A stretch of DNA of 64,000 bases from assembly GCA_036250195.1 (NCBI GenBank), contig JAVHZZ010000006.1, positions 183,779,350 to 183,843,349 of the forward strand. The letters run 5' to 3'. Shown one piece after another: positions 43,525 to 56,464 of the stretch. This DNA comes from Mixophyes australis. Its lineage: Eukaryota; Chordata; Amphibia; Anura; Limnodynastidae. The translations under genes and the position numbers were made by a program. Within the stretch, counting starts at the first letter, position 1. Every line of letters starts with the position of its first letter. The notes under the pieces were generated by a model that did not search any database, was not told where the DNA came from, and saw nothing but the letters and a program-made list of their open reading frames with translations.

Positions 43525-44235
43525 ATACAGGGGCTAATTTAGAGCTTTTTGTTTATGATATGCATTTCTGTACTGCGCACAAAAGATGTGTACGCATTTG
43601 TCTTAATGCCTGGAGAAGTAGAATGGTTGGTGCAGACAACCGTGGGTTGAGTACAGTAAGAATGTCTTCAAGTAAATATGACTCAATTAAACATGGATGC
43701 ATATATAGATACACTTGTCAGGAGGAGTATCTCTTGTGTTTACTGGTGCAACGATACACAACGATGATGATGACTATCAGCAGCACTATTTAGCAGCTTC
43801 TGATTGTCGCTTTTCCTATTGAGCTTCAACTGATGGTTCTTAATTCATTAGCCTGGTGCCTACATTATGCGAAGTTGTGGTCATCCATTGCATTACTTAT
43901 TTGTCATTTCTATTTGGTCTACTGCAGAAAAGAAGACTTCTATTGGATTTTTAAAGGGGAAACAAAAGATGTTTATATTTTATTTAATTTCTGTTTGTAT
44001 ATAATTACACTTTATATGGAAAATGCAACTTTTGCATTTATTAATAACATTGCCAAAATACTATTCTCTCTTGTATATATGACACTTCATTGCATTACTA
44101 TATTGTGCACAGCAATGGAAATGCAACTTTAGCATTAACTATGAACACTGTCAAGCCACATATCTCTGTTTTCTCTGCTCTTGCTATTTATATCTGGTGG
44201 AAATGCTATTATTTTTGATCTGGAAGCACCTTGAG
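43525..44235. other. No recognised feature
   Basis: AT-rich sequence with short open frames that show no known motif. Confidence 0.35.
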
Positions 44236-44380
44236 AGTTACTTATTTATAAACATTTATTCATAAAGTCCACCGCAATTTACAATTTATATCAAACACAG
44301 TAATCACCAAATACTGGGTTTTTACAGACAGACAAAGAGGTAATAGGGCCCTGCTCACAATCTTAAAATGCATAGATATG
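44236..44380 (-). mobile_element. L2-like LINE 3' tail, minus strand
   Basis: CAGACAGACAAAGAGGTAAT and AGGGCCCTGCTCACAATCTT, read on the minus strand, give the GTGAGCAGGGCCC block of L2-like tails. It is short and 5'-truncated. Confidence 0.65.
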
Positions 44381-44990
44381 TCGGTCTGTCTCAACATATG
44401 CACACAAATATGTTTTTTTACGTGCGTCTTTTCCCTCTGAACATATATGTGTCCAATTCCAATTCTAAATGAGCCCCACTGTGTTCATCTGCAAACTCAA
44501 GCTGACAAACTGACCATGAATTCATAAAAGCCACAATTTTTATACAGTATTATGGCTAGAACTCTATTACAAGGATTGGAGAACTTTGTATGTTCAAAAT
44601 TAAATATTTAAAAGATTATGTTTGTCACATTCAGCACTCACCTGAGCCTGTGTGATACAAAGGTTTAATCACAACAAAACCAGGCTTTCCTGAAAATTAT
44701 TCATATCCCCAAAATGGTATTTTACTCTTTTTGTCCAAACACTGGGACCAGAAAGAATTATTTGCGGGAGCTCTTACATTCTCCCTAAAGTTATATCCAA
44801 CTACAATCAAACTTTAAATTAACCAGAGTTAATTTAAACAATTCTCTATATTTCAGTTATGTAACGTTATAAATAACTAAGTTTACCTAGCACAAGAATT
44901 TGTTAAGAACACAATGACAGAACATTATTAACTGAAATTTAATATCACAAAATACTATCAATACTAAGGTAGGAAAAAACTAACTATTAA

Positions 44991-47179
44991 TGTGACATCC
45001 CTTTCCCAGGTGTGCCTATGGAAATGGTGTTTATAGTAGAATAGTAGCTCTCATCATCATCTTTCCTATGCAGTGCCTCCACCTTAGTCAGAAGCACATG
45101 GCATCTCCGTTGGGTAATGTCCAGGAAAACTGCAACACCAGAGGCAGACTAAGGGAACCCTCTGTTTGCCTACTATCTATGACCTCAGATACACAAATGA
45201 AATAGCGTCACTTCAGGCTGGTCTTTAGAATCCACACTGGCACGTTTATTTCTAAACATGGGGACCACTAAATGTTTGAACTTTTATATGTGAGCTAACC
45301 AGACCAGGTTTACTATCTTCTGAGGTAGATGGCTTCTAAAGATATCACAATAGTCAATTGTTTTGGTTTGACATATTCAAAAACAAACAAAACATAAATA
45401 AAAGGCCTTGTTTGTCCGGCACCAACTAAACACAGGAACATCCTCTCTAAAATGAGGCACCCACAAAATATAGAGGACTTACTGGTTACAGTTTGCAATG
45501 TCTTTCAGGATATATCCAACCGCCTCCCCAGGTTTGAGAGAGAAAGGAAACTGCCTAACAGCCTTTTATCAGCACCTTCCAGGTGCAACTCCTGATTACC
45601 AGCACTTACACAGGTAATTTAGAAGACCCAGAAATGGGCCTTATGTATGGAGCCCACCCTTCTCTCTCCATACATAACCCCAGGGACCCTTACCAGTTTT
45701 TCCTGAATACACTCTTTGGGATGCTCCTTCTCATACAACACAATCTTCCTGGGGTTTTAGAGCATACAAGACAGAAAGCCTGGGACATATACCTATGCCC
45801 TTTACTATTTGTCCAGTTCTTCTGTCACAATATCAAAAAATATATTTTTCTATAAGTAGGTTGATTTGCAATATGTACATAAAATTGTCAAGTGAAATAG
45901 CGTAGCAAACAGAATTTCCGGTGCAATGACATAAACACAATAGCAATATGCATATAAACAATGTTTTATACTATAGAGAGTACCTCTCCTTTTCCCGTCT
46001 TCTAGGCCTTAATAAATTAAGAGGTAGCTCAGGCCCACTTATCCTTAGGATCACCAGTTAAACACTAGTTAAACTAGAAACCATATGTCATGCTCTAAAT
46101 ACATAGGCAGTGTTCAATAAACATAAGTTGCTGACACAATTAAATATACTCAAACAGTGCAATATAGAAACCATGTAAATAAATGTTAATGCAGTAATAA
46201 ATGTCCAAATCTTTGATATCCAGGAGTGTCAAATGTGCAGATCCTTGCTTACATGATCCAAGACTCTAGGAACATATATGCAATCCAGATGAATAAAGAT
46301 ATAACACAGCTCACTTGAATTACTGGGCTTGGTAGAGCATGAAAACCAACAATAATAACACTCAACTTGCAGTGTCTTTCCTCCAGGAAAATATATATTT
46401 CTCACTAATATATAACATCACTCACTCCTTCTCCCTCACTTGATGTTTCTCAAAATGGAGGTAGAAATGGGTACAATCAAAATGGTGGCTGCTTCCTTCT
46501 ATTAGCTATAATGATGAAACGTCACTGCTTTCTTTTTTCCAGAGTATGTCACACTTTAAACGTGCAGTTTACTCACTGAAATGCTTCCATGATTTTAGCA
46601 AGCTATTTCTTCCAAGTCCCAGAATTCCTGGCTGTCTCTCCCTGCACTATTACCATTGAAACTAAAACAGTCCTGCAAATGGGTTTTTGCTCAATATCTT
46701 TTGGACTCCCCACCAATTCCCTGTCTAACAAAACTGCAGCCACAAATCTCAGTCCAGCAAATAGATACAGTTCTCCAACTGTCACTTTCAGTATGGCTCC
46801 TCTCAGCAATGGTGTTTGTCAGTCTGAACCACTCTTTTCCAAACGACCGTTTCCTCAAACTCCTATCAATTCTTCTTTAGTCCCTTTCTCTCCTTGATTA
46901 GAACTCTGAGTAATGAACCAGACTCCTGGTTCCCAAGTGCAGCTTTCTTCAATTATCCTGCTCTCAATGGCTCTGTCTTCTGGCTGCCAGCTTCTCTCAT
47001 ACAACCTCCTCTCAACTCTCTAGCTCATCCTCTTTGCTTTCCCAGCTTCACACACAGTTTGCCTGCTCCTGACAGACTCTGTGTGTCTCTCTGAACTCTG
47101 TATCACCCCAAGCCAGTCTGGGGGATATAGTTTCCAAGCAGTCTCCCTGTGTTCTGTTTCACATGCGATGCTTGTCACA
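44991..47179 (-). repeat. LTR of the old Gypsy element (3' LTR in minus orientation)
   Basis: It begins TGTGACATCCC and ends ATGCTTGTCACA, complementary ends of the usual TG...CA form, about 2.19 kb. The first 1 kb matches 52476-52944 plus 53424-53468 in the other LTR. The far end is assigned by the TGTCACA motif only. Confidence 0.7.
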
Positions 47180-47709
47180 GGCACTACACACACCCCCTGT
47201 GGGACTGGCACTCCACTGACTAGTTAATAAGCCTGTTCCACATCCTGAAAAGGAACATGGGTTAAAACATCCACTCTGTTTACACATTCACATACACAGT
47301 GACAGGTTCCTACTATGGCAGAGATTGGACCAATATAAGCGTAGGTCCAGTGAGGATGTACTACTCTGGGCACCTCAGTGGCCCTTCCTAACTTATCATA
47401 AGTTAACATCATAGACGCTCCAGTGATCCGCCTGGGTCGATTGAAAGCTGAAGGTTCCCCCCAACTCCTTCTGACACCCGTCCTGGGTATTCAGCCTCTC
47501 CCCTAACATCTATGTCTTCTTGCTGCCCTTGAGCCTGTTCCGGAGGCACTCCAACCTCTGCAGCTACTTCAGGAACAACTTCTTCCAATCTTCATTACTC
47601 TTCTCTTCTCGGCTTTCTCAAGGCACTTTCAGTAGACTTGGGTGGCCTAGTAATCTCATGACTCTGAATGACAACTTCAGCTTCCATAGTGGGAGGATCA
47701 TATCCCCAT

Positions 47710-48260
47710 TCACCTGCATTCTGTTTCTTCATTATCTTGAAGAGTCTCCTCTCTTCTCATAGACCTCAGTCTCCCTGGCTTCCTTCCTGACACCCTCTCG
47801 GGAGTCTCAACAGCTTCTTCCTCTCTGAACCTCACAGAGTGCCAAATCAGTAATTGGCGCTGCCTGTGATAGGTCTGTATGGGCCCACTCTGTCCTTCAG
47901 GTCTTACTTCATAAACAGGTGCCCCTGACATTTTGACCACCACTTCATAGGGTTCTCTTCTCCACTGATTTATCAGTTTAAGTTTTCCTGGTATACTTGG
48001 TCCCAAACTGCTACTCAATCTCCTAAAGTAAATACATTCTCTTTCACTTGACTGTTATATTGTGTCTTTTTTCTCAAACCAGTCTTGGTAGAAGCATATT
48101 GAGCCAATCTGTGAGCGTCTCTTAGCTCTTCTCGCAGTCTTTGAACATACTGTAAATGTGTTTCCCCTGAGTATGGAGACTAAACTATTCTGAAACAGAT
48201 GTCTACAGGCAGTCGAGTTTCTCTTCCAAACATAAGTAGGTACAGTGAGCATCCTGTCAA
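47710..48260 (-). pseudogene. Gypsy integrase C-terminal fragment
   Basis: Minus-strand frame 48018-47710 includes GKLKLINQWRREPYEVVVKM and GPIQTYHRQRQLL, resembling the region after the integrase core (chain of the W-x-x-x-PYEVV type). Indels separate it from the upstream integrase pieces. Confidence 0.65.
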
Positions 48261-48548
48261 CTAATTTTAAGTGTAGTTATATGCATGTATCAAATGGCTG
48301 ATGTGCCTACTCCAGTGTACTTTCCTGCTAGTGCACAAACTACCCATCAAGGATTCGATTGAATCTCTCTGGCTGTGGTTCTCCTTGTTGGTGGAAAGGT
48401 GTGGTACTGGACTTCTGTATCCCACCCAATTCACATATCTCTTTGATCAGCCTGCTCTCAAAATGTCTCTTGATCAGAAAGGATCCGAGCAGGAAATCCA
48501 TAGTCCACTAAGAAATTTTCCCCATAAAATCTTTGCTACAGTCGTAGC

Positions 48549-48953
48549 TCATTGATCTGTGTCCGGGTATGCTTGAGCGTAGGGTGAAGTGAAGTTATCA
48601 GTCACAACCAGAATATTAGCAGTGTTGCTTTCATCTGACTCCACAGAGAGTAAAAATAAACAAAACCTGCTCCAGTTGCCTATCACGAACTGTTTTTCAA
48701 AGGTGCTGCTCTTTAATGCAGTGTTTTCCTGAGGAGGCAAATCCCACAAGTTCTGCAGTATTTTTTAATGATCAGTCTCCATCCTTGGCCAATAGAACTT
48801 ACTAGCGATCAAACCGCTTGTCTTCTTGATACCTAAATGTCCATGTAGGTCATTCAGTACAGCATCACAATGCTTCCTTGGCAGAACCAACTGCCTTCTC
48901 ACTCTACCATCTCTGTGGGTGGTTTCCCTATAGAGGAGGCCCTCTTTAACCAT
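48549..48953 (-). pseudogene. Gypsy integrase fragments (zinc-binding and core start)
   Basis: 48953-48765 reads LNDLHGHLGIKKTSGLIASK and FYWPRMETD, the HHCC zinc-binding part. 48749-48549 carries ILVVTDNFTSPYAQAYPD, the first catalytic-Asp segment of the core. The second Asp and the Glu are not seen in frame. Confidence 0.8.
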
Positions 48954-49335
48954 TCTCTCTGCATATGCAGTAGGGTGGCTTCTTCCATTCTGATGGCCTT
49001 TGGCTCCAAACTCTCATAGTTCTTTACCATCCAATGGACTCCGATGCACAGATCTTTTGTTGATCTCTCTTCATCTGTTTACTACTGAGCCTCTGCAAGT
49101 CACCCAACTCCAATTGACTTAGCCAGGAATACTGCTTGCCCAATGCAGCTTTTGAAACTCCCAACGCAGTGACACATTCTCTCACAGGTTGCACTTCCAC
49201 TATTCCTTTTTTGTCACATGCCTCTCACCTCTGAAGCAGGCACTTCGACCCACTCTTCCACAGGTAATTCAGCCTGTCTGCCAGCCAACCTGGGCAAAGC
49301 ATCTGCATCAATGTTTTCTTTGCCAGATCAGTACT

Positions 49336-49987
49336 TCAGTGTGAAGTCATACACAGCCAAAACTGCCAGCCATCGATGTCCTTGGCATCCAACTTTGCTG
49401 TGGACAGAATGTATGTGAACGGATTGTTCTCACTGTGGACTTCAAACATAGCACCATATAAATAATTATGAAGACATTCGAAAATGGCCCATTTCAATGC
49501 CAATAATTCTAGCTCTGCACGGGGTAATTCCTCTGGCTGGGTGATAGCCCTCAGCTCACATAGTGCAAAGGCCTCTTTGTTCCTGGTAAAGGACTCCTTC
49601 AAGTCAAAATATGCATCAAAGTGCAGAATGTATGGTAGGCCTGGGTACGCATAGGCGAGCACTGGGACAGAGTAAGGCTCTTCTAGAATTTCTTAAATGC
49701 AGTTTCACACTAATCTGTCCACCTATCCCCAAATGGCTCATTAACAGAAGGTAGTGTTTCTCGTCTTGTTGGGCCGTCTGCCCATTCACTGGGGGATACT
49801 TTTTGGTCAATACTGTCAAAGGCTTTGTTAATCTGGAATATCCTGGAAAAAATCTTCTGTAGTACCCACAGAATCCCAAAAAAGACCTAAATTCTTTAAG
49901 ATTTGGGGGCCGAAGGCCCCTCTGCCACTGCTTCCACTTTTTCCGGATCAGCAGAGATCTATTCTCTGCTAACAATTTGTCCCACAT
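49336..49987 (-). pseudogene. Gypsy RT C-terminal and RNase H fragments
   Basis: 49987-49616 reads [20 protein letters not shown], the end of RT (thumb/connection). 49662-49336 reads LPRAELELLALKWAIFECLH and a decayed SENNPFTYIL, from RNase H. At least one frameshift joins the two. Confidence 0.85.
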
Positions 49988-50220
49988 ACTTGACTTGCTT
50001 TTGGCATAGTCGACATTTTTCTAAAGATGACTTCAGCCCTTTCTCTTTTCATTCGGTCGAGTACTTTGAGTAACCTCTCGTTATGTTCTTTGAAGTTTCT
50101 CCATAAAACAATGAAGTCGTCCAGATACATGATAACTGCTTATTTTCAGAAAGTCAAGTGCCTCATTAATTCTAGGTACTGTATACTGATCTGGCAGAGT
50201 TCACTTGTTAGGAGTCCTAA

Positions 50221-50281
50221 GGGTAAATGTATCAAGCTGAGAGTTTTCTGCCGGAAAACTCTCAGCTTGATACATTTACCC
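50221..50281. repeat. Perfect 28-bp hairpin (minimal MITE) in the old Gypsy element
   Basis: GGGTAAATGTATCAAGCTGA through AGTTTTC (50221-50248) is exactly complementary to 50254-50281, with a 5-base loop. The arm start matches GGGTAAATTTATCAAGCTGC at the MITE 43358-43524, so it may be a related element reduced to its terminal repeats. It interrupts the RT coding relic. Confidence 0.9.
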
Positions 50282-50829
50282 CCTATAGTCCACATACATC
50301 CAAATTTCACCCTTCTTCTTACAGGCCCCCTCTATTGGAGAGGCATAGGGGCTTTCCGATTTTTCAATCACATAATTCTCCAACAGAACCTTCAGATGAA
50401 TTCTAACATCATACAAATCAGCTGGGGCTAGTCTTTGTGACCTTTCCCAAAAAGCTTTATCATCAATAAGCCAAATCTTTTGTTGGACTCCTTTGGCCAG
50501 CCCTAGATCCCAATTTCCTAGAGAGAAAACTGGTCTCCTTTCCAGCATTTTTTCAGTCAGTCTATGTATATCAGCTTTCTTCACATCAGTGCCTTCAAAA
50601 GAGGGCTGAAAACTGGATCCAACACACTCATCTTCTGGGCTTCTTCAGCTTCCTTCTTCTCATAGACCACCAGACATACAGGGTGAATGGTGAGCATCCT
50701 GTTGTATTCTTTTCCACCTGTCTCCCTGCACCACTGGGCTAGTGTATTGAACAAATGGACACTTATCCCTATGATGACCTGTACATCTTGGTCCTCCTCT
50801 TCAGGCTCAGGACATACCAGGGCTAACAC
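50276..50829 (-). pseudogene. Gypsy RT N-terminal and upstream pol fragments
   Basis: 50584-50276 includes LLENYVIEKSESPYASPIEG and VDYRG, the first RT motif. 50829-50581 includes VIIGISVHLFNTLAQWCRE, possibly the protease-RT linker. The copy has stops in between. Confidence 0.75.
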
Positions 50830-51553
50830 TAGTATCTCTTTCTCGACTCCAACTACTTCTTTGGGAACCTAAGTGACACAGTGATATACCCCAGGTATGG
50901 ATAGCTTTGCTCCCTGAGGCCCCACATGGTCAGTCCAGACAGGGGATGGATCTCCACGTCCGACAGATTCTCCCATAAATCACTTCTCAAACACGATGGA
51001 CACATTTGAGCAACTTTTCATTAGGGCAGTACGCTTCTTTCCATTCAAAGAGTTAGGCCCTGCACTACACGTAACTACCATGAACTCCATTTGGCATAAG
51101 AGTTCCCTAAAGTGTTCATTCTATCCTTGTTTCCCGTCGGCTTGACTTGGCATGGGGAATACTGCAGTGACTCTCCTCTGCTCCATTGTGTTGAGCACTG
51201 TCGTGCAATATGCCCTATTTGATCACATTCATAGTACCTTCTGGTGTCTCTCCCCCAATCTTCCCCTCTCTTTAGTTTTAGCTGAGGGAGTGGTTGTCCC
51301 CTGGTCTTATGAGAAGCTAGCAGATGGTCTATCTGTTCATTTTGTGCATGTATGGTTTGTAATGCTTTTTCTCAGTGGCTTCCTGCTTCAAACTTACTCG
51401 CTTGTTCCTTTTCACCACTCTCTCAATAGCTTCTACCACATCTTCTTCCTGCTTTACCTTGTGAATCAATTGGTTAAAAGAGGGAGCTACCTCTCTTGTA
51501 CCATCACTTCAAAGTTTTAATGCAACTGGATATAACGAAAATGCACCTCTCAG

Positions 51554-52475
51554 CTACTGTCGCATACGACTTTCATTTACTTCTTTAAGAGTCATCCCGC
51601 CCTTTTCTACAATATGGTACACTTGCTTATCCGACAGGTATAGGTACTTTGACAGCCTTTTCCTGGTTTTTGTCAAGAATTCTTTAACTTGTACAGGAAA
51701 TAAATAGCATCTTCCAAAAACCCAAATTCCCTCTCTAAATCTGCTAAGTAGTCTCAGGCAGAGGCCTGTGTAATTTCCATTGCAGATCAACGCACACTGT
51801 CTACTATCCTCTGCCTCCTTGTGGGTTCAAAGTATTGCCACTCCTCCATGTGTTGAATGGCAGTGTCTCTCCAGACTTCATAAGCACCTTCATCTGTAGA
51901 GACAGGCTTGACTCCTGAAAAGGGTCCCAACCTCCGGTATCCCTCTTCATGCTATGTTTTCCACAGCTGTTGTACCAGTTTGCTCATGGCTGCTAGAATC
52001 AGTTCCCTCTGAGAATCAGAGCTCCTCTCCGAGGTCTGGCTTGGGTTACCAGGCAATCTTCTATGTCATCCAGGGTCAGGGACCCTCAAAGTGGGACTTT
52101 CCACATCTCTTACTGCTCTCTCACCGACTTGAGGGACAATACAAAGCTCCACCTTTGAATCCTCCCTTCAGCAATGACAACAGGAACCAATTCTTCTTCT
52201 AACTTGTTCCGACCATCCAGTTGCATAGAATACGCTTCTGTCTGGCCATCCCATCATCTGTCAAGGACTTTTGGCTTCTCCACCTGTGGCATCATGGCAG
52301 CCACTCTGGCAATATCTTCATTCGCTTCTTCACATTATTTGCCACTCAAGACCAGAGAACACTTAGAATCTCTGGAGTGCTGCTCACACCAATTATGCAC
52401 TTCTTCTGCTGATAGTCGCACTGTAACTCTTATGTGGTAAAGCCTTTGGGTGTGATGTCGCAGCAGTAATTGCAA
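51554..52475 (-). pseudogene. Region expected to hold gag of the old Gypsy element
   Basis: By position, between the 5' LTR (52476 onward, minus orientation) and RT, this should be gag. Minus-strand frames such as 51790-51554 are broken and show no zinc knuckle or other certain motif. The assignment rests on layout only. Confidence 0.4.
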
Positions 52476-52944
52476 TGTAACACCCCTTTCCTATGTGTGC
52501 CTATGGAAAAGGTGTTTATAATAGAATAATAGCTCTTACCATTATCTCTCCTATGCAGTGCTTCCACCTTAGTCAGAATCACGTGGTATCTTTGTTGGGT
52601 AATTTCCAGGAAACCTGCAACACCAGAGGGAGATTAAGGGAACCTTCTGCCAGCCTACTATCTATAACCTTAGACACACAAATCAAATAATGTCACTTCA
52701 GGCTGGTCTTCAAAAGCCACATCGGCATGTTTATTTCTAAAACGTGGAGACCACTAAATGTTTTAATTTTTATATCAAAAAATATATTATTCCATAAGAA
52801 GGTTTCGCAAATATGTACATAAATGGGTCAATTGAAATAGCGTATTAAACATAATTTTCAGTGCACTGACATAAACAAAACAGCAATATACATATAAACA
52901 ATGTTTTACACTATAGAGAGTGCCTCTCCTATTTTACCGCCTTC

Positions 52945-53423
52945 TGTTAGGGCCCACGACCACCAAGATGAGCTTTTAGAACAGTTAGGGTAGAGATCTT
53001 CCCCTTTAGCAGCTGCCTTTCCCGTAGAGCTTAATGTGCTCACAGGTACTCAGATGCCCCAGGTCTTAAGCTCAGAGTAGTAAAAGCTCATCAAAGATGT
53101 CCGTAGCGCAGATGGAACTGGGGCCACCAGCCCAGATTGGAGCGGGTAGTCAGTGACAGGCTGAGGTCAGGGGTCCAAAGAAAAAAGACAAATCGATATC
53201 CAAGCAGAGGTCAGGGTCACAGGCGAAACAGCGAAGTCCAGAATACAAGCCAAAAGGTCAGGAAAACAGGCAAACAGGCAAGGTCCAAGGTGCAGTCAAG
53301 GGTCACAACAGTAGAGCAGGCAGACAGGAATCCAACAGCAGTGATGACCCGGTCGTCAAGGAGACAGCCGGGACACCAGGCACAGAGGAGAGCGAACCGC
53401 GGACACGTCCGCAGCTCGTAACA
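52945..53423. mobile_element. Solo LTR inserted in the old Gypsy LTR
   Basis: 479 bp starting TGTTAGGGCCCACG and ending GCTCGTAACA, with the 5-bp duplication CCTTC on both sides (52940-52944 and 53424-53428). No internal retroelement sequence remains, so it is a recombination product. The family is not named. Confidence 0.85.
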
Positions 53424-53461
53424 CCTTCAAGGCCTTATTAAATTAAATTAAGAGGTACCTC

Positions 53462-54360
53462 AGGCCAGTGGCAGATCCAGGGAGCGGCGATCGGGGCAAT
53501 CCCCCCCCCCCCCCACAGCAGCACAATCCTATCTTTAAATTGTGTCCAAGAATCCGATCAATATGGGGGAGGGGAGGAGCCAATCACAGGCAGGGGTGGT
53601 GCCAAATAGGGCCAGCCAATTAGAATGAAGGAGGGGCATGATCAGTGTCGGACTGGGGCATGAAGGGCCCATAGGGGGGTAGAGGCACACCAGAGGGGGT
53701 GTGGCGAGCCACTAGAGAGGCGTAACCAAACCACTAGAGGGGATGTGGTAAGCCCACGAAGGACAGCTAGCACCATAGTGTAGTATATAATTAGTGCAGT
53801 GTGCAAATAAAGAGTACACAGTCTTGGCCTTCCCCTTAGAATGAGCAGAACAGTGACCAAAATCAGAATTTTCCCACTAGAATCAAAACATTTAACAGAC
53901 TGTCCTGCTCTCTCCTAACTGTTCTTGTAAATTTCACCACCTGCGGCTGCTGGTTTCTTTGTTTGCGGCTTGTCTGGATCCTGGAATATTGGGGGCCCTA
54001 TTTGGAAAAAAAAATGGGTGCATTTAGAAAACTCCAACCAGCCCCGGCGTTGAATCAAAAGCACCCATGATTAATAATTAGGCCTTCCTCAAGCCCCAAC
54101 ATTAAATAATAGTATTCCTATTTAATAAATAAACTTATGTCCTTCCCTCCAAACAGCCCCAGCAATAAATTAATAGTATTTACACTTAATAAATATACCT
54201 ATTTCCTGCATCCATCACTTCCATTAAATAATTTATATTCACATTTAATAAATAGACCTCATTCTCCCCAAACTCACCCCCACATTCAATTAATAGCCCC
54301 CAAACCATCCCATCTTAAATGAATAGCCCGCACTATTAAATTAAATTGCCCCACTATCAC
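53462..54360. repeat. hAT-like repeat fragments with a C run
   Basis: CAGTGGCAGATCCAGG at 53465 and CAGTGTCGGACTGGGGC at 53645 look like left ends of two hAT families, but matching right ends with target duplications were not found. A C run occurs near 53499-53513. Confidence 0.5.
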
Positions 54361-54389
54361 CACACAAACAAAATAGCAAACATTAATTA

Positions 54390-54715
54390 TCAACCACCTA
54401 CCACACACACACACACACACTACATTGCCACAAGCCCCCTGTGCCATTACACAAATTACATTGACACAAGCCCCTTTGTGCCATCACACACACATTACAT
54501 TGCCACAAGTCCCCTGTGCTATCACACACACATTACATTTCCACAAGCCCCCTTGTGCCATCACACATATTACATTGCCACAAGCTCCCTCTGCAATCAC
54601 ACACATATTACATTGCCACAAGCCCCCTGTGCCGTCACACACACACACAGACACACATTACATTGCCACAAGCCCCCCCTGTGCCATCACACATACACAC
54701 ACATTCAGACCCTGC
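54390..54715. repeat. CA-rich minisatellite (ACATTGCCACAAGCCCC units)
   Basis: Units of about 40-50 bp with TTACATTGCCACAAGCCCCC, then TGTGCCATCACACACA, repeat about seven times. A second short block is at about 55685-55820. The open frames across it (up to 201 residues) are products of the repeat. Confidence 0.9.
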
Positions 54716-54719
54716 GCTA

Positions 54720-55684
54720 CCATTAGGTGGCTGCCTAGTGCGCCGGGCTCTGGGGGTGCCACTGAATGGTGTCTGGCACTATTTTGTAATGCTGTGCGGT
54801 GGCCGCTGAGCTTAACTTCTAAAGCCCCTGACGCTGCACAGCTTCAGGGGGGGCGGGGCACGATCACCAGCCGCACCGCCCCCCCGCACACTGCAAAATG
54901 CCCTCCCCCTCCTCTCAGCTCCATTCTCCACCTCCCCTCGCTCCCTCACTGCCTGTCGGGCATAATGTCAACATCATGTCTCAACAGTGTCAGTGAGGAG
55001 CCCGGCAGCGAGGAGCAACTGACTCTCTGAAGAAAAGACCAGGTAAGTAAAGAATAAAGCATGTGAAGCAGGTGGGCGGGCTATTTGAAGCAGGATGGGG
55101 GCTGTGTGAAGCAGGAGGGGGAAATGTGTGAAGCAGGAGAGGGGCTGTGTGAAGCAGGGGGGCATTGATGGAGGGGAAAGCGTGTGAAGCAGGAGGGGGG
55201 CTGTGTGAAGCAGGAGGGGGGCTGTGTGAAACGGGAAAACTGATGGAGGGGGAGCGTGTGAAGCAGGAGGGGGGCCTGTGACGCGGCCGCATTGCGTGTT
55301 ATGTGATGCGGCCACCTGTGCACTGACCATATTGCATCCGGGGGCAGGCCGTCCGCCCTGCCGCCCGGCCCTAACAGCGGTAAGTCTGAGCAGCCCGCGG
55401 GGGCGCTGCACCCCAGCCCCCCGGCCCAGCCTGCACCTGATAAATTCCCTCTAGAAATCCTGTGTTTGGCCCTGGGCAGCAGTGGAGTCTGGACAGCGTT
55501 CTGCATCAAACATCACTGCTTCTGGACTGCTGGAGGAGGTAAGGCTAATCTTTTTTAAGTTTTATTTAGTTTTTTACAGAAGTCAAGTGTGTGAGGGTCT
55601 GGCATGTGAGTATTTGGTGTGCGCGTGGGGGGGGGGGGGTTGAGGAGGGGTGGTAGTTTGAAACTTTGCCTAGAGTACAGAGAA
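54720..55684. repeat. GC-rich repeat with foldback-type motifs and GGAGGGGG array
   Basis: It contains TGTCGGGC at 54954, donor-like CCAGGTAAGTAAAG at about 55041, and an irregular array of GTGTGAAGCAGGAGGGGGGC units (55080-55275). ACGCGGCCGCATTGCG (about 55279) resembles the palindrome at 56580-56659. Further GTAAG motifs lie near 55380 and 55540. It appears transposon-derived, but its limits are not clear. Confidence 0.5.
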
Positions 55685-55820
55685 CATTACCACAAGCCCC
55701 ATGTGCCATCACAAACACACACACACACACACGCACATTATATTTCCACAAGCCCTCTGTCTCATCACACACATTACATTGCCACAAGCCCCCTGTACCA
55801 TCACACACACACAGCCCCTG

Positions 55821-56456
55821 TGCCATGACACCCCACAAAAACAAAAATAATTGAATTTTATTTTTGCCTTTAACAGCTCAAGAAGACATATTTTATGAGC
55901 TACTGAACGAGACCCAGTACAAGTTCCCCTGCCCCGAATGCCAGCCCCCAACGCCTAGTTGAAAATCCCCCACCTCTACCTTTATTTTTGAAAAAAATAA
56001 GAAATTACCAAAAAATAAAAAAATGTTACCTTGATCGAAAAATATTGCAAATGATTGTTTATTTAGTTTAATATGTTGGTTTATTAAAAAAAAAAAATCC
56101 AGACATTGGTGTGAGTGTTGTTTTTAATACAAAGAAATAAAAATGTTTATTCATGTAAATTTGGGCCAGAATAAGGACACAGTTTGAACAAAAATGAATA
56201 TGTAATATACATTTGTTGATTTGTAGCAGATATTAACGCCCAATAATTTTTATTAGCACTATTACTACAAACACAAGCAAACTCCATGGCTGCAAAGCCA
56301 TGCTGAGACCTGTAATATCCCACCAAACAAACATTTAAATACAACACAGACACAAGTGTCCACATCATTTTTTGCCAAAAAATATACATTATTGGTCACC
56401 TAAATGAAGGGTCTGTCCTGTGTAATACATAATGTGATTCAAATAAAGCAAAATCC
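55821..56456. other. No recognised feature
   Basis: AT-rich sequence with A runs. No exon or repeat boundary is recognised. Confidence 0.35.
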
Positions 56457-56464
56457 CTGGTAGA

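Larger units (their letters stand above)
44991..53468 (-). mobile_element. Old Ty3/Gypsy LTR retrotransposon, minus strand, degraded
   Basis: Two related LTRs start TGTGACATCCC (44991) and TGTAACACCCC (52476) on the + strand. Between them minus-strand pol pieces occur in the order expected 5' to 3' from right to left: RT start, RT end/RNase H, integrase. The LTRs differ at many sites, so the copy is old. The right LTR is interrupted by a solo LTR (52945-53423) and cut short at about 53468 by another repeat. Confidence 0.85.

Noticed and set aside
54425..55030. His/Thr/Pro-rich 201-residue frame
   Set aside because: It is produced by a CA-rich minisatellite and continues into unrelated GC-rich repeat. 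There is no domain or splice support.
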